A stretch of DNA of 64,000 nucleotides. Origin: JAGXRK01 sp963804005 (GTDB lineage: Bacteria; Bacteroidota; Ignavibacteria; Ignavibacteriales; Ignavibacteriaceae). Both the position numbers and the translations under genes were made by a program. Positions within the stretch are counted from its first letter, which is position 1. Each line of letters starts with the position of its first letter. Below are positions 56,949 through 64,000 of this stretch, piece by piece. The notes below the pieces were generated by a model. That model had not been told where the DNA came from. It made no database searches and saw only the letters and a program-made list of their open reading frames with translations. The stretch spans positions 62,001 to 126,000 of the forward strand of contig CAWDOP010000014.1 of the NCBI GenBank assembly GCA_963804005.1, in the 5' to 3' direction.

Positions 56949-58148
56949 TTAAAACGCCGTTATAAACCCAACTCCGAACTTTCCATATTCTTGTGTAAAA
57001 TTATGTGAGTACTCAGCAACCAATCGAATATTTCTTGTAAGTACATAACCGAGATGACCAGAAAGTGTTTTGTAATTTAAATCTGATTGATCCGATTCAA
57101 TCCAGTTAAATAATCCAACGGCATACCATTTGCTGGCATCTCCATCCGGACGATAAACTAATTCAGCAAATGCACCACGGGTTTTATATTCCAATGATAT
57201 TGTTTCGCCGATCCAAATCGGATAAAAGAAAGGATTATCATCTTTTCTTTCGACAAATTGCAGATTTAATTCAAGTGGATCAAAACTAATAGTTGCATCA
57301 CCACCAAACATTGTAACTTCGTTTGTCTGTTCAGAAAATTCAGAGCCAAACGCATTCTCTCCTGATTCTTTTCCAAAATATCCAAAACCACCCAATCGGA
57401 AATACTCACAGACATCCTGTGAAATTCTTCCCATCACATTTTTATATTTATCATCATCAAAATTACCACTAATAAATCCTTCTCCTATACCGCTACCGTT
57501 TATTAGCTCGACTGTAATATCAGTACCGCTTTCAAATCCATAAGCAAGAATAAGCCCTCTATCATAAGTCAGATCAATATTTGAGGCACCCGGTCTAACT
57601 TTATAGATGAAGTAATCATCTTTTGTTAGGCGAAGTTCTCTTTTAAAAATCGGATCACATACCTGGAACTGCCCGACTGTTACATCAAGTTCACTCCCAA
57701 AGAGATTATTAAACATTAACCAGGCATCTTCAATTTTTCCAGCTTCACCATTTTCAAGAATATAGTAAACATAATAGGAAACATCTTTTGTGATTGCGCC
57801 ACCTGTTAAAAGTTTAAAAAGTAATGGAGTTGTAAAATCAGATTGCTCTGTGTTGCCTTGATTGTATGTAACATAACCTTCCAATCTTAAAGCAAGTGGA
57901 AGATCACGAATGAGTGATAGTTCGGGGTCACCAGTCTCCACAAAATATCTTGGAGCTTCCTGGTCCTTAAGTACAAATCCGTTTGCAGCAAATTCATCAC
58001 CATAGGGTTTTAGTTTGGGGAATGGCGAATGACAAGTTTTACAAGTCATATTGTATTTTCTTGCAAAGGCAGGAATTGCGAATAGATCACCAGCTGTAAT
58101 TGTAATGATAATTATTACAAATAGTGAATAAGCAAATATTTTTTTCAT
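56949..58148 (-). CDS. Outer-membrane beta-barrel protein with an N-terminal c-type heme site
   Basis: This is a 399-residue exported protein with a signal peptide (cleavage near GDLFAI). Directly after it is one c-type heme motif CKTCH in a short segment (MTCKTCHSPFPKLKPYGDEF). The rest is an alternating amphipathic beta pattern with Gly and aromatic strand ends (for example VSYYVYYILENGEAG, NIRLVAEYSHNFTQEYGKFG) and ends in GFITAF, with a terminal Phe, all typical of an outer-membrane porin. It lies about 100 bases downstream of a pentaheme cytochrome gene. A role as an electron conduit across the outer membrane is plausible but inferred. Confidence 0.8.
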   Translation of the reverse strand: MKKIFAYSLFVIIIITITAGDLFAIPAFARKYNMTCKTCHSPFPKLKPYGDEFAANGFVLKDQEAPRYFVETGDPELSLIRDLPLALRLEGYVTYNQGNTEQSDFTTPLLFKLLTGGAITKDVSYYVYYILENGEAGKIEDAWLMFNNLFGSELDVTVGQFQVCDPIFKRELRLTKDDYFIYKVRPGASNIDLTYDRGLILAYGFESGTDITVELINGSGIGEGFISGNFDDDKYKNVMGRISQDVCEYFRLGGFGYFGKESGENAFGSEFSEQTNEVTMFGGDATISFDPLELNLQFVERKDDNPFFYPIWIGETISLEYKTRGAFAELVYRPDGDASKWYAVGLFNWIESDQSDLNYKTLSGHLGYVLTRNIRLVAEYSHNFTQEYGKFGVGFITAF

Positions 58149-58169
58149 TGTATCCTCTATTCTGTTAAG

Positions 58170-58239
58170 TCATTGCGAATTTCGTTTTTTGGGATGAAGC
58201 AATCTATCATAAAACAGATTGCTTCGTTCCTCGCAATGA
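58170..58239. repeat. Intergenic palindromic repeat (TCATTGCGA type)
   Basis: Nested inverted arms are visible: TCATTGCGA (58170-58178) with TCGCAATGA (58231-58239), and GAAGCAATCT (58196-58205) with AGATTGCTTC (58216-58225). The element fills the space between the pentaheme cytochrome and the barrel gene. It matches the general style of dispersed CATTGCGA/GAAGCAATCT repeats of many bacterial genomes and will form a strong hairpin in RNA, which could tune barrel expression. Confidence 0.65.
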
Positions 58240-58250
58240 TAGTTAGTTAT

Positions 58251-59603
58251 TTATGGTAATACAGTTACAAAAGTCGAATGATCATTTACTTTAATAATTT
58301 CTTCTTCGTCATCTGGAACATTCAAAAAATCTGCAACGGGTTTAACTAATTTTTGATAGTTAAGTACTGCTGTAACTTTCAACTCTCCCTGTGCAATATT
58401 ATTTGGTAGATTAAAAGTAAAGTATTCCATTTTAGTCTCGCGTGGTCCAAGCCTGTAATCAACGCCCAGAGATTTTGTATTCCATTGTTGTATAGTCATT
58501 CTGCCCTGTGGATCAAAGTACGCCATTCTAAAAATTCTATCTCCAATCGGAATTCCATCTCTCTGTACACCTTTAAAGTTCGGATCATTCTTAGCAATTC
58601 CCATATCCTGGTAAGCTAAAACATCCGCACCAATAGTGTATTCTTCACCGGCAAATCCTTTTTTATCAACAGGTAAATGATAAACATTCCCTTTTGCGTC
58701 AACAGCTTCAACGTGCATCCAGACAATTCTATCTTCAACAGAGCCTGTTGGAAATTTATGTCCGGTTTTTTGATTGAACAAAGCAACGCTAAATTTAATA
58801 GTTTCACCTGGCTCTGCTTCCCGAATATCTGGTTGAATTCTTAATTCAATAGTACCTCTAACTTTTCCGGGATCGTGGGCACCATGAAATAAATGTTGCC
58901 ATGCATCCGGATATTCATTCCCCATTGAAGCAGTATAACTTTCTGCTTTTGTCATATGGCAATCTTGACATTGAACACCTTGTTTGAAATAGGGTCCTTC
59001 TTTCCATTCAAGATGAGTTGATTTAACCCAAACACCAAATGGCGACATTTCATTATGGCAAACACCACAGAAATCTCCAGATTTATGAAAATCAGATTGA
59101 ATAATTGTATGCTCTGGTGATTCACCGGTTCCTCTCTGTCCGTATTTTGCTTGACCATCACCAGGATTAGAAATGAAATTAAAGTTATGAGGAATATCAC
59201 CCGCAAAGCCTGATGCAGTATGGCAAACATCGCAAGAGATAGATTCATTTGCCCGCGATTTCATTTCGGGTTTTGGTGGAGGAACATCACCAACTAAAAA
59301 AGAAATTGGTGCGTGGCAGCCATTACATCCAGCCTTTACCTCTGCAACTAAAGGATCTTTTTCTGCATGTGGAACAGCAAGTACAAAATATTCTATTTCA
59401 TCCCAGTGATGAGTGTAGGCTTGCGACATCATTGCTTGAGACCATTGCTGATAAAAATCAGTATGGCAGGATGAGCCGCAGTATTGCGGTGTTTTGTACT
59501 CATCATATTTCCTGCTGCCAAGTGCATCTGCTCCGGCTTTAACTTGAGCATAAGAAGCACAAAGAAATAACAGCGTTAGTGTAATTGTGAGTTTCATTTT
59601 CAT
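58251..59603 (-). CDS. Pentaheme periplasmic c-type cytochrome with one CX3CH site
   Basis: This is a 450-residue exported cytochrome with a signal peptide (MKMKLTITLTLLFLCASYAQ). Five heme-binding motifs are seen: an unusual CGSSCH (residues 42-47, three residues between cysteines), then CNGCH, CDVCH, CGVCH and CQDCH in the N-terminal half. The C-terminal half (about 230-450) is a beta-rich domain with no heme site (for example GETIKFSVALFNQKTGHKFPTGS). It probably carries electrons in the periplasm, or forms an outer-membrane conduit with the heme-barrel protein encoded downstream. The ATG at 59603 follows AGGAGGGAAAT. Confidence 0.85.
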   Translation of the reverse strand: MKMKLTITLTLLFLCASYAQVKAGADALGSRKYDEYKTPQYCGSSCHTDFYQQWSQAMMSQAYTHHWDEIEYFVLAVPHAEKDPLVAEVKAGCNGCHAPISFLVGDVPPPKPEMKSRANESISCDVCHTASGFAGDIPHNFNFISNPGDGQAKYGQRGTGESPEHTIIQSDFHKSGDFCGVCHNEMSPFGVWVKSTHLEWKEGPYFKQGVQCQDCHMTKAESYTASMGNEYPDAWQHLFHGAHDPGKVRGTIELRIQPDIREAEPGETIKFSVALFNQKTGHKFPTGSVEDRIVWMHVEAVDAKGNVYHLPVDKKGFAGEEYTIGADVLAYQDMGIAKNDPNFKGVQRDGIPIGDRIFRMAYFDPQGRMTIQQWNTKSLGVDYRLGPRETKMEYFTFNLPNNIAQGELKVTAVLNYQKLVKPVADFLNVPDDEEEIIKVNDHSTFVTVLP

Positions 59604-59944
59604 ATTTCCCTCCTAGTAAATTAAAATATAAGTTGAAGTTGACTAGAAATATCTATTGTATAATTCTTAGGGCAAGACAATATAATATTTAGTTGCTTGA
59701 ATGAGCAACGATAGGATAGATTGAATATGATAATTAAAAAACTAATCAAAATTAGTTCCCCTCATACACTTATAAACTAATCAAATTAACAATAAAAGTC
59801 ACTATTTTTTTTAAGAATATAATAAACATGATTTTAAATTTTCACAGCATTTAATTTGATAGATTAGAATAATCTTGGAAGATAAACCGGCAGGATTTTA
59901 TTGGGCAATAGTCTGTGAACTCTGGATAAAGATCGATTAAAAAT
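59604..59944. other. Upstream region of the cytochrome gene
   Basis: About 340 bases lie between the cytochrome start and the terminator of the next gene. They hold the promoter and palindrome annotated at 59679-59709 and otherwise only AT-rich sequence with no visible gene. Confidence 0.5.
59679..59709 (-). promoter_or_regulatory. Candidate promoter with overlapping palindrome for the cytochrome operon
   Basis: On the minus strand TTGCTC (59708-59703), an 18-bp spacer and TATATT (59684-59679) form a plausible sigma-70 promoter. A palindrome GTTGCTtgaatgAGCAAC (59692-59709) covers the -35 and much of the spacer, resembling a CRP/FNR-type site (TTGn-nCAA). It is about 75-105 bases upstream of the ATG. 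This suggests regulation by an oxygen- or redox-responsive regulator, but none is encoded nearby. Confidence 0.5.
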
Positions 59945-59978
59945 AAAAAAAAAGGACGACGATTACTCGCAGTCCTTA
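59945..59978 (-). terminator. Intrinsic terminator after the small secreted protein
   Basis: On the minus strand, AAGGAC (59977-59972) pairs with GTCCTT (59957-59952) and is followed at once by a run of about nine T, giving a classic rho-independent terminator. It ends the gene at 60000-60488 and isolates it from the cytochrome operon. Confidence 0.85.
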
Positions 59979-59999
59979 AAATTTATTCTTTAAGAATAA

Positions 60000-60488
60000 T
60001 TATTTTCTACCGCCTCTTTTAGTTCCACTTACGGCTTCTGGAGTAGTACAGTCTCCAGGACCATAACCCGTACCATCTTTTGGACCAATTCCATCATTTC
60101 CTGTTCCATCGCCAGGACCATATTTATTTCCACTAGATTTATCCATATTTCCTTTTTTGGTCATAGTTTTAAGACCGGTTCCATCTTCTGGCTTTACTGC
60201 GTTATCATTAATACCGTCCCCATCTTCATCAACAAAACTCTTTAATGGTGTTTCTTCTTCACGATTTAATTGAGTTCTGGTCATTGTTCCTTGACCTTCA
60301 TTTACTCGAACTTCATTTCGGTTTTGTGTGGTTTCGCCTTCATTTTTAAAGTTCAGCTCTGTTTTTACTGCATCTTCGTCACCTTTTTTCTGTTCCTTTT
60401 TACCATCTTCTTGAGCAAAAAGATTGGTTGATGCTAAAGCTATTGCAATTACTATTGCTAATAAGCTTAAAAGATTTCTTGTTTTCAT
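60000..60488 (-). CDS. Small secreted acidic protein with DGDG and GPGDGTG repeats
   Basis: This is a 162-residue exported protein with a signal peptide ending near STNLFAQED. The mature part is hydrophilic and low in complexity: charged Glu/Lys/Asn in the first half, a calcium-binding-like stretch DEDGDGINDNAV, then Gly/Asp-rich GTGNDGIGPKDGTGYGPGD and a basic end GTKRGGRK. The DxDGDG pattern resembles thrombospondin type 3 or EF-hand-like calcium loops. Function is unknown. It is preceded by a sigma-54-like promoter and diverges from the sensor kinase, so it may be controlled by the neighbouring two-component system. Confidence 0.75.
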   Translation of the reverse strand: MKTRNLLSLLAIVIAIALASTNLFAQEDGKKEQKKGDEDAVKTELNFKNEGETTQNRNEVRVNEGQGTMTRTQLNREEETPLKSFVDEDGDGINDNAVKPEDGTGLKTMTKKGNMDKSSGNKYGPGDGTGNDGIGPKDGTGYGPGDCTTPEAVSGTKRGGRK

Positions 60489-60536
60489 TTTAGGATTCCC
60501 TTTATTTTGTTGTTTGTTATGTTTTGGTTTAAGTAT

Positions 60537-60552
60537 CCCAATAGCCGTGCCA
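60537..60552 (-). promoter_or_regulatory. Sigma-54-like -24/-12 promoter
   Basis: On the minus strand the sequence TGGCACGGCTATTGG matches the sigma-54 consensus (TGGCAC-N5-TTGC) except for the final C of the -12 element. It lies about 50 bases upstream of the ATG of the small secreted protein. A sigma-54 kinase/regulator pair is encoded divergently next to it, and rpoN is in the same window. This supports a sigma-54-controlled gene, although the -12 mismatch leaves some doubt. Confidence 0.5.
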
Positions 60553-60693
60553 CTATAAAAATAGGCTGAAATGACGTACTAATTCACACTTTAATTGTAC
60601 ATTCGACTTTATTGACGGATTAATACGACTTAATAGACGAATCAAAGCTATTGATATCTTATTTTATATCAAAATATTAAAGTAATTTTGTAT

Positions 60694-62721
60694 ATGAAGA
60701 ATAAGTTTAAACTGAAACCTAAAACAGTTGTTCTAATAGCAGGAATAATTGCAGTGATTATGTTCACATCATCATTTATTGAACTTAATCAAAGCAAAAA
60801 AGAAATTTTTCAACTTCTTTATGAGCATTCTTCAGCACTCATAGAATCAATTATTCAAAGCAGTGATAATACTCTTAATTCAAGTTTTGAAATTGAAGAT
60901 CTTATCGCAGACAGGCTTCTTGACAATGCCAGACTTATAAAACAATTAGACCATATTAAGTCTCTTACTAAAGATGAGTTAATTAATATTGCCAAAGAGA
61001 ACAATCTGTATCGAATCAATATTTTTGATAAAAACGGCAATCGTGTTTTAACAAATAGAGTTCCTGAACCGGGTCACATTTATGCCGAAGAAAATGTTAA
61101 CAGATATGATGAATTATCTCCAATCCTAAATGGAGAAAGAGATGAACTCATAATTGGGTTGAAAAATGCTGAATTCCAAGAAGGTGAAAGATTTGCCGTT
61201 GCAATTTCTCGTACAAACAAAAGAGGAGCAATCATTGTTAACATTGATGCAAAAGATTTTCTCGAATTTCGAAAAAAAATTGGCATAGGAAAAATACTTC
61301 AAGAAATGACAAAGCATCCAGGAATTGAATACATAGTTTTACAGGATACAATTGGAATTCTTGCAGCCAGCGAAAGAATTGATACACTCGAAGCGATTCA
61401 AAGTTCACATTTTCTTATACGGGCTTTGCTGACAGATTCAGCATTTTCAAGAATTACTGATTTTTCTTCAGCAGAAGTTTATGAAGTTGTTAAATCATTT
61501 AAAATGGAAGATGAGATAATTGGCCTTTATAGAATCGGCATTTCACTTGAAGATGTACGCAATGTAGAATCGCGCATTTCAAGAAGACTAATCATAATTT
61601 CCGTAATTCTCGCAGCTATTTCGATAATTGTATTAAGTATAATTTTTACTGCACAAAATCTTAGATCAGTTTCTGAAGAGTACAGAAAATTTAAGACACT
61701 TGCTTCTTCTGTTCTTGAAAATATGGGTGAAGCAGTTATTCTTTTAGATAAGGATAAACATATCACTCTTTTTAACAAATCTTCTGAAATTCTTTTCAAT
61801 GAAAAAACAGAAAAAATTATTGGAACGAATATCTTTAAATTCAAGAAAAACGTTTTAGAATTATCCGATCAGAATTTTTTCAATGTTTTCCGGACTGAAA
61901 AATATTTTGAAAGAGAAATCAACCTGGATAATAACATAAAATATTTGTTACTTGGCATGTCAATTATTTTTGATAATAATAGTCAAGTAGAGAATTTTAT
62001 TATTGTTATTAAAGATATGACTGAAATAAAGCAACTTGAAAAAGAAGCAAGAAAAAATGAGAAACTTACTGCTATGGGTGAACTTGCTTCAGGAGTTGCT
62101 CACGAAATAAGAAACCCGATTAGTGCTATTGGAATGATTGCACAAAGATTGAACAAGGAGTTTTCTGTATCTTCACATCAAAATGAGTATAACGAAATGA
62201 CCGGACTTTTAAGAAATGAAGTAAACAGGATAAACAAGATCATTACTCAGTTTTTGAGTTATGCAAAACCTTTGGATATTAAAACAGACAAAGTTGATCT
62301 GAAAAAATTCTTTCAGGAAATAAATAATCTCTTCAGTGAGCAGGCCATACAAAAAAACATCAAGTTTACGTTACAAGGTGATGACACAAAAGAATTTATT
62401 TTTGACGCTGATTTGATTAAACAGGCTCTAATGAATATCATTCAAAATGCTTTTGATGCCGTAAACGCAAATAATGAAGTAAGCATAAATTATAATTATC
62501 TTTCGGATAAACTTATTATTGAAATAAAAGATACTGGCAAAGGTATACCTGATCACATTCAAAAAAGAATTTTTGATCTTTATTATACTACCAGAAAAGA
62601 CGGTAACGGATTAGGATTAAGTATTGCACAAAAGATAATTTCTCAACACAACGGTTTTATTTACTTGTCAAGTTCTGTAAATAAAGGAACATATTTTAAA
62701 ATAATTTTACCAAAGCTATGA
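60694..62721 (+). CDS. Membrane sensor histidine kinase
   Basis: This is a 675-residue inner-membrane sensor kinase with a first transmembrane helix (about 10-30, TVVLIAGIIAVIMFTSSFIE) and a second (about 285-320, IIISVILAAISIIVLSIIF). They flank a roughly 250-residue periplasmic sensor. The cytoplasmic part has a PAS-like domain (GEAVILLDKDKHITLFNKSS), a dimerisation domain with the acceptor His in GVAHEIRNP, and a HATPase domain (NIIQNAFDAV, DTGKGIPDH, GLGLSIAQK). Its NtrB-like form matches the response regulator that follows. The ATG at 60694 is preferred over the TTG at 60688. The stop overlaps the next gene's start by four bases. Confidence 0.93.
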   Translation: MKNKFKLKPKTVVLIAGIIAVIMFTSSFIELNQSKKEIFQLLYEHSSALIESIIQSSDNTLNSSFEIEDLIADRLLDNARLIKQLDHIKSLTKDELINIAKENNLYRINIFDKNGNRVLTNRVPEPGHIYAEENVNRYDELSPILNGERDELIIGLKNAEFQEGERFAVAISRTNKRGAIIVNIDAKDFLEFRKKIGIGKILQEMTKHPGIEYIVLQDTIGILAASERIDTLEAIQSSHFLIRALLTDSAFSRITDFSSAEVYEVVKSFKMEDEIIGLYRIGISLEDVRNVESRISRRLIIISVILAAISIIVLSIIFTAQNLRSVSEEYRKFKTLASSVLENMGEAVILLDKDKHITLFNKSSEILFNEKTEKIIGTNIFKFKKNVLELSDQNFFNVFRTEKYFEREINLDNNIKYLLLGMSIIFDNNSQVENFIIVIKDMTEIKQLEKEARKNEKLTAMGELASGVAHEIRNPISAIGMIAQRLNKEFSVSSHQNEYNEMTGLLRNEVNRINKIITQFLSYAKPLDIKTDKVDLKKFFQEINNLFSEQAIQKNIKFTLQGDDTKEFIFDADLIKQALMNIIQNAFDAVNANNEVSINYNYLSDKLIIEIKDTGKGIPDHIQKRIFDLYYTTRKDGNGLGLSIAQKIISQHNGFIYLSSSVNKGTYFKIILPKL

Positions 62722-64000
62722 AGGACTATTCCATATTAATTATAGATGATGAGGAATCGCAGAGAAATGTTCTCAGTGGATATCTTCAAAAAAAAGGTTT
62801 TAAAATTTTTTCTGCTTCATCGGGCAACGCAGGAGTTGAATTAGCAAAAAATAATATGATCGATATAGTTTTATCCGATTATAAAATGCCCGATAAAACC
62901 GGACTCGAAGTTCTGGAAGAAGTTAATAGAATAAATCCCGAAATGAGTTTTGTTATTCTAACCGCATATGGAACTGTAGAAAATGCTGTTAAAGCAATGC
63001 GGCTTGGTGCTTATGATTATATATCAAAACCTGTTGATCTCGACGAACTTGATCTTTTAATTGAAAGAATTATTGAAACAAAAAATCTTCGTTCTGAAAT
63101 AAAGCTTTTAAGAACTCAGCTCTTCGATAAATTTAAGATAGATTCAATTATTTCAAACTCGCCAAAAATGGAGGAAGTTCTCAGCGTTTCATCAAGAGCT
63201 GCTGATAGCAAGGCAACTATTTTAATTACGGGTGAAAGCGGAACAGGAAAAGAAGTTTTGGCAAGAGCAATTCACTTCATAAGTTCCAGAAAGAATCAAC
63301 CCTTTATCCCCGTAAACATTCCTGCACTTCCAGAAACTTTACTTGAGAGCGAATTATTTGGACACGAAAAAGGCGCATTTACCGGTGCAGAAAAATTAAA
63401 GAAGGGAAGATTTGAGCTTGCAGATAAAGGTACAATCTTTCTCGATGAAATTGGCGATGTCCCTATAAATCTTCAGGTTACACTTCTAAGAGTTCTACAG
63501 GAACAAAAGATAGAAAGACTTGGCGGTACAGAAAATATAAGTATTGATGTAAGAATAATTACGGCAACTCATCAGAATCTTGAGGAAAAAATTAAGGAAG
63601 GAACTTTCAGAGAAGATCTCTTCTACAGACTGAATATAGTTTCAATAAATATTCCTCCTTTACGTGAAAGACGTGAAGATATTCTTCCTCTTATTGAATA
63701 TTTCATCACAAGTTATGCAAAGGAAAATAATCGGGAAAAAGTTGAAATATCAAAAGAAGCTGTTGATTTGTTATTAAAGTATAATTATCCTGGTAATGTA
63801 AGAGAACTTGAAAATATAATTGAACGAGCAGTTGTTCTTTGCAGAGATAATATTATTACTCTTAATGATATTGCTGGCAGCGTTAAAGGATTGAAGAAAG
63901 AAGCGATGCTGACTCAATCAGATACGGGAACATTGATTGAACAAGTAGAAAGACTTGAAAAGAAATTAATATTTGATGCGTTAAGCAAATCCAACGGTAA
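62718..64000 (+). CDS. Sigma-54-dependent response regulator, NtrC family (3' end outside window)
   Basis: This transcription activator is reached by overlap with the kinase (ATGA). The receiver (about 1-120) begins MKDYSILIIDDEESQR and has the acceptor Asp in VLSDYKMPDKTG. The AAA+ domain holds Walker A GESGTGKE, the sigma-54 contact GAFTGA, Walker B GTIFLDEIG and the arginine-finger region. The C-terminal DNA-binding helix starts near the right edge (LEKKLIFDALSKSNG) and is cut off. With the kinase and rpoN it makes a complete sigma-54 signalling system; its target genes are not shown directly. Confidence 0.93.
   Translation, partial: MKDYSILIIDDEESQRNVLSGYLQKKGFKIFSASSGNAGVELAKNNMIDIVLSDYKMPDKTGLEVLEEVNRINPEMSFVILTAYGTVENAVKAMRLGAYDYISKPVDLDELDLLIERIIETKNLRSEIKLLRTQLFDKFKIDSIISNSPKMEEVLSVSSRAADSKATILITGESGTGKEVLARAIHFISSRKNQPFIPVNIPALPETLLESELFGHEKGAFTGAEKLKKGRFELADKGTIFLDEIGDVPINLQVTLLRVLQEQKIERLGGTENISIDVRIITATHQNLEEKIKEGTFREDLFYRLNIVSINIPPLRERREDILPLIEYFITSYAKENNREKVEISKEAVDLLLKYNYPGNVRELENIIERAVVLCRDNIITLNDIAGSVKGLKKEAMLTQSDTGTLIEQVERLEKKLIFDALSKSNG

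Noticed and set aside
1..64000. tRNA, rRNA or phage gene clusters
   Set aside because: I found no cloverleaf-like tRNA, no rRNA and no integrase, capsid or tail genes. The four-helix-bundle protein relates to rRNA intervening sequences by family only and is not in an rRNA gene.

Overview
The window is AT-rich, gene-dense DNA of a Gram-negative bacterium. The gene set points to the Ignavibacteria/Chlorobi-Bacteroidota side of the tree. Indicators are a LpxC start of the type seen in Bacteroidota, an uppS-bamA-ompH-ompH-lpxD-lpxC envelope operon, a DUF3109 protein, a lamin-tail/CARDB surface protein with a sorting-type C-terminus, a standalone four-helix-bundle protein and a GxxExxY protein. 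TTG starts with good ribosome binding sites are common. Taxonomy is inferred from gene content only.

Layout: 1-5.9 kb is an outer-membrane biogenesis operon (minus strand) with a terminator-like hairpin between its two ompH paralogues. 6.0-7.5 kb is lexA followed by two small genes: a WYL-like protein and a protein that may have a nuclease-like fold. This operon starts from a sigma-70 type promoter whose spacer is filled by one of two matching palindromes, most simply read as SOS boxes. 7.5-24.6 kb holds an alkaline phosphatase, ilvE, an MlaE permease, a large multi-PAS hybrid histidine kinase, a GH13 pullulanase-like enzyme, fumC, and M14 and M1 peptidases. 24.7-28.5 kb holds tdh and kbl, split by a roughly 0.5 kb inverted-repeat-flanked cassette with a four-helix-bundle gene, followed by two small secreted proteins. 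28.6-33.8 kb holds an S37-type peptidase, a HypD-like glycyl radical enzyme with its activase, and a macro-domain protein. 33.8-36.35 kb is decayed DNA with the remains of a trypsin-like/TPR protease. 36.35-51.6 kb is core metabolism: glnA (adenylylation-insensitive type), eno, tpiA, an MFS transporter, queC-queF-glnD-murI, and hslU-hslV-methyltransferase-rpoN-DUF3109. 51.6-60.5 kb encodes a six-lamin-tail surface protein, a zinc-ribbon protein, a heme-bearing beta-barrel protein, a pentaheme cytochrome and a small secreted acidic protein with a sigma-54-like promoter. 60.7-64 kb is a histidine kinase and a sigma-54-dependent response regulator that runs off the right edge.

Eight single-base frameshifts split otherwise well-conserved genes, including enolase. 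They affect two small genes of the lexA operon, the phosphatase, the hybrid kinase, the glycyl radical enzyme (twice), the macro protein and enolase. Their number, and the fact that enolase is normally essential, suggest base-calling indels rather than real inactivation. The 33.8-35.2 kb protease is different: it carries many lesions and is a true decayed gene.

The most interesting candidates are the three-gene lexA operon with its double operator, the two inverted-repeat single-gene cassettes, and the cytochrome/heme-barrel pair next to a sigma-54 two-component system.
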